A stretch of 9,480 nucleotides of DNA, taken from an uncultured Peptococcaceae bacterium (lineage in GTDB: Bacteria; Bacillota; Dehalobacteriia; UBA4068; UBA4997). The translations under genes and the position numbers were made by a program. The number at the start of each line of letters is the position of its first letter. Within the stretch, counting starts at the first letter, position 1. The notes beneath the pieces were generated by a model that did not search any database, was not told where the DNA came from, and saw only the letters and a program-made list of their open reading frames with translations. Shown here piece after piece: positions 7,672-9,480 of the stretch. The stretch covers positions 1-9,480 of the forward strand of contig CANQSW010000049.1 in assembly GCA_947626615.1 (NCBI GenBank). The letters run 5' to 3'.

Positions 7672-9480
7672 TCAATCGTCCACGTACTCAACGTGGTAAT
7701 GCTTCAGCCAGTAGTTGATCTGCAAAAAATAGGCGATAGTCTGCGGCGTCAGCATCAGCTGGCCGTACCACGGCGTCTGCACGTCGCTGACCAGCAGCCG
7801 CTCCAGCGCGTCGCGGCGGCAGAAATCCAGCAGGGGCGCGTTGCCGTCCGCCAGCACCTGCCGCAAAAGGTCGCTCACGGCGGCCAGGTAGACCGGGTTA
7901 TGCGTTTTGGGGTAGGGGCTTTTTTTGCGCCAGAGCACCTCGTCCGGCAGCCAGCCGCGCATGGCCTCGCGCAGCAGGCCCTTCTCATGCTCCTGCCAGT
8001 CCTTGAACGCCCACGGCACGGTGTAGAGATACTCCGCCACCCGCCAGTCGCAAAACGGCACGCGCACCTCCAGCCCGCTCCACATACTCATGCGGTCTTT
8101 GCGGTCCAGCAGCGTCTGCATGAACCAGGTGAGGTTCAGCGCCATCATCTCTTTCACCCGGCGGTTTTCGCCCGTGCACTCCGGCAGGATATCCGCCTCG
8201 GCCAGCGTCTTTTCGTAGGCCGCGTCGATATAAGCCGCGCCGTCCACAGCCGCCGCCAGCTCCGGCCGCAGAAACTCGCTCCGCCAGGCGGTAGACTGCG
8301 CCCAGGGGAAGCCGTATTTGGCGCGGATCTCCGGGTCGCGATACCAGGGATAGCCGCCGAAGATCTCGTCCGCGCACTCGCCGGAGAGCGCCACCGTCAC
8401 CTCTTTTTTGATCTCGCGGCAAAAGAGCAGCAGCGAGCTGTCCACGTCGGCCATGCCGGGCAGATCGCGTGCCTCCACCGCCTCGAACAGGGCGGGAGCC
8501 AGCGTCTCGCTCTCCAGCACCACCAGATGATTCTCGGCGTGCAGCGCCGCGTTCATGCGGCGGATAAACGCCTCGTCGCTGTTCGGCTGAAATTTGCTCC
8601 GCTTAAAATAGCGCTCGTTATCGCGATAAGTGACGGAAAACGTCTTGAGCCGCCGGCCGCTCGCGTTATAATATTTGTCCGCCACGGCGGCGATCAGGCT
8701 GGAATCCAGCCCGCCGGATAAAAAGCAGCCCAGCGGCACGTCGCTCACCAGCTGGCGTTCGATCGCGTCTTCCACCAGAGAGCGCACCTTGGCCGCCGCC
8801 TCGGCAAAGCTGTCGTGGCAAGGCGCGTCCTGCAACCGCCAATACGCCCCCTCATGCCAGCCCGCCGCGTCGAACGTCGCCATACCGGCCGCGGGTATCT
8901 CCCCCACCCCGCGGAACACGCCGCAGCCCGGCGTGCGCCCCGGCCCCATAAAGAATATCTCCGCCAGCCCCTGCCGATCCAGCTGCGGCCGCACCAGCGG
9001 GTGCGCCAGCAGCGCCTTCAGCTCCGAGCCGAACAGCAGCGTATCGCCCCGCAAAGCATAGAACAGGGGCTTGACGCCGAAGCGGTCGCGCGCCAGAAAC
9101 AGCCGCCCCGCCGCCGGCTCCCAAACCGCGAACGCGAAGATGCCGTTTAAGCGCGGCAGCAGCGCCTCGCCCCATTCGGCGAAGCCGTGCAGCAGCACCT
9201 CGGTGTCCGAATGGCCGCGGAACTGATGCCCCGCCGCCAAAAGCTCGGCCCGCAGCTCCCCGGTATTATATATTTCACCGTTATATACCAGCGCCAAACG
9301 CCGCCCCTGCCAGTCCAGCCGCATGGGCTGCCGGCCGCCGGCCACGTCCACCACCGCCAGCCGCGCGTGGAGCAGCGCCGCGTGGCTGTCCCAAAAAATG
9401 CCGTCCTGATCCGGCCCGCGCCGCCGCAGCGTATCCTGCATGGCTCGCCAGACGGGCAGCCGCGCCTCGCCGAACTCCTC
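7672..9480 (-). CDS. asnB: Asparagine synthetase (glutamine-hydrolysing), 602 codons seen, N-terminus beyond right edge
   Basis: AsnB makes asparagine from aspartate, ATP and glutamine in the cytoplasm. The frame is open to position 9480, so the gene begins outside; an internal ATG at 9441 falls in mid-domain and is not the start. The first codons, including the catalytic Cys2 of the glutaminase domain, are missing. Seen in the glutaminase half: RRRGPDQDG, LVYNGEIYN and GHSDTEV, with FAVWE and ARDRFGVKPLFY after them. In the synthetase half, the pyrophosphate-binding SGGLDSS is at visible residues 255-261 and SGECADEIFGGYPWY at about 366-380. MSMWSGLEVRVPFCDWRVAE lies near the C-terminal third. 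The segment TYRDNERYFKRSKFQPNSDE places it with the long AsnB/AsnO-type enzymes of Bacillota rather than the E. coli AsnB form. The expected full length is about 615-630 aa. It is convergent with the transketolase genes. Confidence 0.96.
   Translation of the reverse strand, partial: EEFGEARLPVWRAMQDTLRRRGPDQDGIFWDSHAALLHARLAVVDVAGGRQPMRLDWQGRRLALVYNGEIYNTGELRAELLAAGHQFRGHSDTEVLLHGFAEWGEALLPRLNGIFAFAVWEPAAGRLFLARDRFGVKPLFYALRGDTLLFGSELKALLAHPLVRPQLDRQGLAEIFFMGPGRTPGCGVFRGVGEIPAAGMATFDAAGWHEGAYWRLQDAPCHDSFAEAAAKVRSLVEDAIERQLVSDVPLGCFLSGGLDSSLIAAVADKYYNASGRRLKTFSVTYRDNERYFKRSKFQPNSDEAFIRRMNAALHAENHLVVLESETLAPALFEAVEARDLPGMADVDSSLLLFCREIKKEVTVALSGECADEIFGGYPWYRDPEIRAKYGFPWAQSTAWRSEFLRPELAAAVDGAAYIDAAYEKTLAEADILPECTGENRRVKEMMALNLTWFMQTLLDRKDRMSMWSGLEVRVPFCDWRVAEYLYTVPWAFKDWQEHEKGLLREAMRGWLPDEVLWRKKSPYPKTHNPVYLAAVSDLLRQVLADGNAPLLDFCRRDALERLLVSDVQTPWYGQLMLTPQTIAYFLQINYWLKHYHVEYVDD

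Noticed and set aside
5748..7691. A 647-codon antisense reading frame opposite both transketolase genes
   Set aside because: It runs through the terminator hairpin and into asnB, has no family motifs, and is explained by the codon bias of the plus-strand genes.
7630..8721. A 363-codon plus-strand reading frame opposite asnB
   Set aside because: It starts at the end of the terminator U-tract and lies wholly antisense to a gene with unmistakable asparagine synthetase motifs.
9439..9441. ATG taken as the start of asnB
   Set aside because: The frame stays open upstream to the window edge, and this Met lies after the expected Met-Cys-Gly start and first strand of the glutaminase domain, so the true start is outside the window.

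Overview
The window looks like a stretch of core chromosome from a GC-rich bacterium, most likely in the Bacillota. The reasons are strong GGAGG-type ribosome binding sites on almost every gene, secA directly followed by prfB (a common Bacillota order), and a transketolase split into two adjacent genes. High GC with a long SecA (891 aa) ending in a zinc-binding SEC-C tail would fit Negativicutes or a relative, but the class is only a guess. No mobile element, CRISPR array, tRNA or rRNA was seen.

Layout. On the left edge, minus strand, lies the N-terminal 385 codons of glmS (positions 1-1155; the gene continues outside). A 234-bp divergent intergenic region (1156-1389) carries a good promoter in each direction and three copies of a GGCCAAA/TTTGGCC motif. 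On the plus strand follows a run of five co-directional genes: a PaaI-like hotdog thioesterase (1390-1911), secA (1953-4628), prfB (4661-5758), and the N-terminal (5793-6602) and C-terminal (6621-7562) transketolase subunits. Gaps are 41, 32, 34 and 18 bp, with no terminator seen inside the run, so they are plausibly one transcription unit read from the promoter at 1299-1327. A GC-rich hairpin with T-runs on both sides (7584-7629) closes the unit. It also faces the 3' end of a convergent asparagine synthetase gene, asnB (7672-9480, minus strand), whose first codons lie beyond the right edge.

The gene set is housekeeping: amino-sugar synthesis for the cell wall (GlmS), protein export (SecA), translation termination (RF2), the non-oxidative pentose phosphate pathway (transketolase) and asparagine synthesis (AsnB).

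The standout feature is prfB. RF2 genes commonly carry an autoregulatory +1 frameshift at a CUU-UGA-C site near codon 25. Here that site reads CTC-GAC in frame, so no frameshift is needed. Instead, a UGA stop sits in the zero frame at codon 27 (4739-4741), with clear RF2 sequence in the same frame on both sides. Every other complete CDS is uninterrupted, and four genes in the window use TGA as their terminal stop, so a general recoding of UGA is unlikely. The arrangement suggests that RF2 autoregulation may work here by UGA readthrough rather than by frameshifting. A point mutation or a base-call error is the alternative to exclude first.
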